A DNA stretch of 15,507 nt. It comes from JAIEPT01 sp038217425 (GTDB lineage: Bacteria > Planctomycetota > Planctomycetia > Gemmatales > Gemmataceae). This document shows, piece by piece, positions 13,989 to 15,507 of this stretch. How positions within the stretch are numbered: the first letter of the stretch is position 1; each line of letters opens with the position of its first letter. Made by a program: the position numbers and the translations under genes. The notes under the pieces are model-generated. The model was given only the letters and a program-made list of their open reading frames with translations, was not told the DNA's origin and made no database searches. The DNA is taken from positions 1 to 15,507 of the forward strand of contig JBBQPM010000169.1 in assembly GCA_038217425.1 (NCBI GenBank), read 5' to 3'.

Positions 13989-13994
13989 TCCCTT
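13989..13994 (-). promoter_or_regulatory. Ribosome binding site deciding the Fic start
   Basis: On the minus strand AAGGGA lies 6 nt before the ATG at 13982, favouring this start over the upstream in-frame ATG at 14075 that would overlap the preceding gene by 64 bp. Confidence 0.65.
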
Positions 13995-14011
13995 GAAAAT
14001 ATCACGGAGCC

Positions 14012-15292
14012 CTACCGCAAATCCATCATTTCGCCCCCCAGGATCACCCCCGCCGCCTGGCCGCGCAACTGCCAACCGGTCAGCGGGGAATTGCGACTCT
14101 TGCTGCGGAGCTGCGCCGGGTTGAATTGCCGTGATGCCGTTGGGTCAATAATCGTCACGTCCGCTTCCCGGCCCGGTCGGAATTGGCCCAGATGATCCAG
14201 TCCCAGGATCCGCGCCGGCTGCGCCGTCACCTTGTCGATCAACTGCGGCCAAGTCAGTCGGCCCTCGTCGATCAAAAACGTCACGCACAACGGCAGCAGC
14301 GTCTCGAGCCCCACCATGCCGAACGGCGCCTGGTCGAGTTCGCGCTCCTTCTTCTCCTGCGCCAGCGGCGAATGATCGCTGACGATGGCGTCGATCGTCC
14401 CGTCGCGCAATCCCTCGATGAGCGCTGCCACGTCTTCAGGCCTGCGGGCCGGGGGGCTCAGCTTGCGGTTGCTGTCGTATTCGCGCAGGCTTTCGTCGGT
14501 GAAAATAAGGTTCTGCGGGCAGACTTCGGCCGTCACGCGGACGCCTTGCTCCTTGGCCCGGCGGATAAGGCCGACGCCTCCCGCGGTGGAGACGTGCAGG
14601 ATGTGGAGCCTGCCGCCCGTGAGCCGGGCCAGTTCGATGTCGCGGAAGATGACGACTTCCTCGGCCGCCCGGGGCATACCGCGCAGGCCGAGCCGCATGC
14701 TCTCGGCACCCTCGTGCATGATGCCGCCGCGGGTCAGCTCGGGATCCTCGGCGTGACTGAGGACGGGCCGATCGAACATCCGGCAATACTCGAGCGCTCG
14801 CCGCATGATCTCGGCATTGACGAGCGGCGTATCGTGATCGGTGAAGGCGACGGCGCCCCCCTCGACGAGCCCGCCGATCTCCGCGAGCTCCGTTCCTTTG
14901 CGCCCCTTGGTGATGCTGCCGATCGGAAAGACGCTGGCGTTGCCCGCGCGCTCCGCCTGAAGGTAGACGAACTCGGCGGCGGCCTGCGTGTCCAGCGCCG
15001 GTTCCGTGTTCGGCATGCAGGCGACCGACGTGATGCCGCCGGCCAGCGCCGCCGCGGTTCCCGTGGCGATGGTTTCGTCTTCTTCGCGGCCCGGTTCGCA
15101 CAGGTGCACGTGCATGTCGATCCAGCCAGGGCTGACGATCTTGCCCGCCGCGTCGAACGTCACGTCCGCACGCAGGTCGGGCCGATCTCCCAGGTGGAGG
15201 ATCTTATCCCCCTTGATCCACAGGTCGCTGACCCGGTCGAAGGATTGACTCGGATCGACGACTCGGCCATTGGTGATGCGAAGTAGGGACAT
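14012..15292 (-). CDS. pyrC: Dihydroorotase-family protein (type I, PyrC-like), altered active site
   Basis: At 426 residues this is a normal-length class I dihydroorotase, which cyclises carbamoyl-aspartate in pyrimidine synthesis. Metal ligands appear intact by comparison with the Aquifex-type enzyme: H61 and H63 (DMHVHL), D152 (AFTDHD), H180 (PVLSHAED), H233 (HILHVSTAGG) and D306 (VSDHSP). MPNTEPALD (93-101), with N95, and QAPFGMVGLET (321-331) are conserved. Several usually conserved substrate-side positions differ: HLCEPG has Cys65 where the family has Arg, CPQN (258-261) replaces the usual CPHH, DHSPL (306-310) replaces DHAPH, and DHD replaces DDG. It may therefore be weakly active, non-catalytic like PyrC', or act on another substrate. 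No Shine-Dalgarno precedes the ATG at 15292; TAAAAT (minus strand, 15299-15304) sits 7 nt upstream, so a leaderless message is possible. No pyrB is in the window. Confidence 0.85.
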   Translation of the reverse strand: MSLLRITNGRVVDPSQSFDRVSDLWIKGDKILHLGDRPDLRADVTFDAAGKIVSPGWIDMHVHLCEPGREEDETIATGTAAALAGGITSVACMPNTEPALDTQAAAEFVYLQAERAGNASVFPIGSITKGRKGTELAEIGGLVEGGAVAFTDHDTPLVNAEIMRRALEYCRMFDRPVLSHAEDPELTRGGIMHEGAESMRLGLRGMPRAAEEVVIFRDIELARLTGGRLHILHVSTAGGVGLIRRAKEQGVRVTAEVCPQNLIFTDESLREYDSNRKLSPPARRPEDVAALIEGLRDGTIDAIVSDHSPLAQEKKERELDQAPFGMVGLETLLPLCVTFLIDEGRLTWPQLIDKVTAQPARILGLDHLGQFRPGREADVTIIDPTASRQFNPAQLRSKSRNSPLTGWQLRGQAAGVILGGEMMDLR

Positions 15293-15507
15293 GAAGTCAT
15301 TTTATGGAAAAGGCGAAACCCCGGTCGAACGCACGGGGCGTTCGTCCGGGGCGTTCGGGTTCGCATCGCTTACTGGCTATCCGGAATAAATCCTATACGC
15401 AATGCGCACGAAGTGCGCTTTCGGTGGTTGTCCTGGAAAAAATTCCGGCATCCATGACCGATGTCTTGGCACGTGCTTGTGCTTCCTGCTTGGATCCTCA
15501 TTGATTT
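15293..15507. other. Upstream region of the dihydroorotase gene with small palindromes
   Basis: No convincing gene is seen up to the window end; a plus-strand frame at 15304-15504 encodes an unrecognised Arg-rich peptide and is probably chance. CGAACGC (15326-15332) pairs with GCGTTCG (15338-15344), and the same GCGTTCG recurs at 15351-15357 in a 13-bp near-duplication (CGGGGCGTTCG). A compact hairpin, GCGCAC (15404-15409), loop GAA, GTGCGC (15413-15418), lies further out. The promoter of the minus-strand gene should lie here. Confidence 0.5.

Noticed and set aside
14183..15286. 367-codon plus-strand frame opposite the dihydroorotase gene
   Set aside because: The minus strand encodes a clear dihydroorotase; the plus-strand translation has no family features.
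15304..15504. 66-codon plus-strand frame at the right end
   Set aside because: Arg-rich translation of the palindromic leader region, with no ribosome binding site and no recognisable domain.

Overview
The window looks like a chromosomal segment of a planctomycete (Planctomycetota). The reasons are a GC-rich genome with long intergenic palindromes, a large secreted c-type cytochrome of the hydrazine-synthase-alpha-like family that is common in that phylum, a proline/glycine-rich secretin cluster, and a period-9 CACAGAG inverted repeat that I associate with planctomycete and related genomes. This assignment is inference; no rRNA or marker tree is available. I found no tRNA, rRNA, CRISPR array, transposase or phage gene.

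Layout. Positions 206-5728 hold a plus-strand operon for a type II secretion / type IV pilus-like envelope machine: a GspF/PilC inner-membrane platform protein, a small exported proline-rich protein with a GspC/PilP-like C-terminus, a secretin with a long Gly-rich insert, and a TPR lipoprotein whose start overlaps the secretin stop (ATGA). The lipoprotein could be a pilotin or secretin accessory factor. No ATPase, pseudopilins or prepilin peptidase lie in the window. Positions 5729-5894 are a convergent junction with a large inverted repeat.

From 5895 to 15292 everything is on the minus strand. Read in transcription order, the genes are a dihydroorotase-family protein (pyrC-like), a Fic-family AMP transferase-type protein with an unrecognised C-terminal domain, a roughly 580-bp gene-free stretch, the HzsA-like di-heme cytochrome, a roughly 320-bp gene-free stretch, a DUF2716-like protein, a TatD/EboB-like metal-dependent hydrolase, and the tRNA t6A synthase subunit TsaD.

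The most notable points: (1) nearly every gene boundary from 1 to 8800 carries a long perfect or near-perfect palindrome, and one palindrome has been built into the coding leader of the lipoprotein; (2) the dihydroorotase keeps its metal ligands but lacks the usual HxHxR arginine and other substrate-side residues; (3) the HzsA-like protein stands alone and has Gln where true hydrazine synthase has its unusual heme-ligand Tyr; (4) the Fic protein combines an intact catalytic motif and inhibitory helix with a C-terminal domain of about 170 residues that I do not recognise; (5) a 19-bp direct repeat (18/19), each copy preceded by a 9-bp tandem GTGGAAA element, flanks the cytochrome gene. No complete, clearly new biological system is visible; these are leads.
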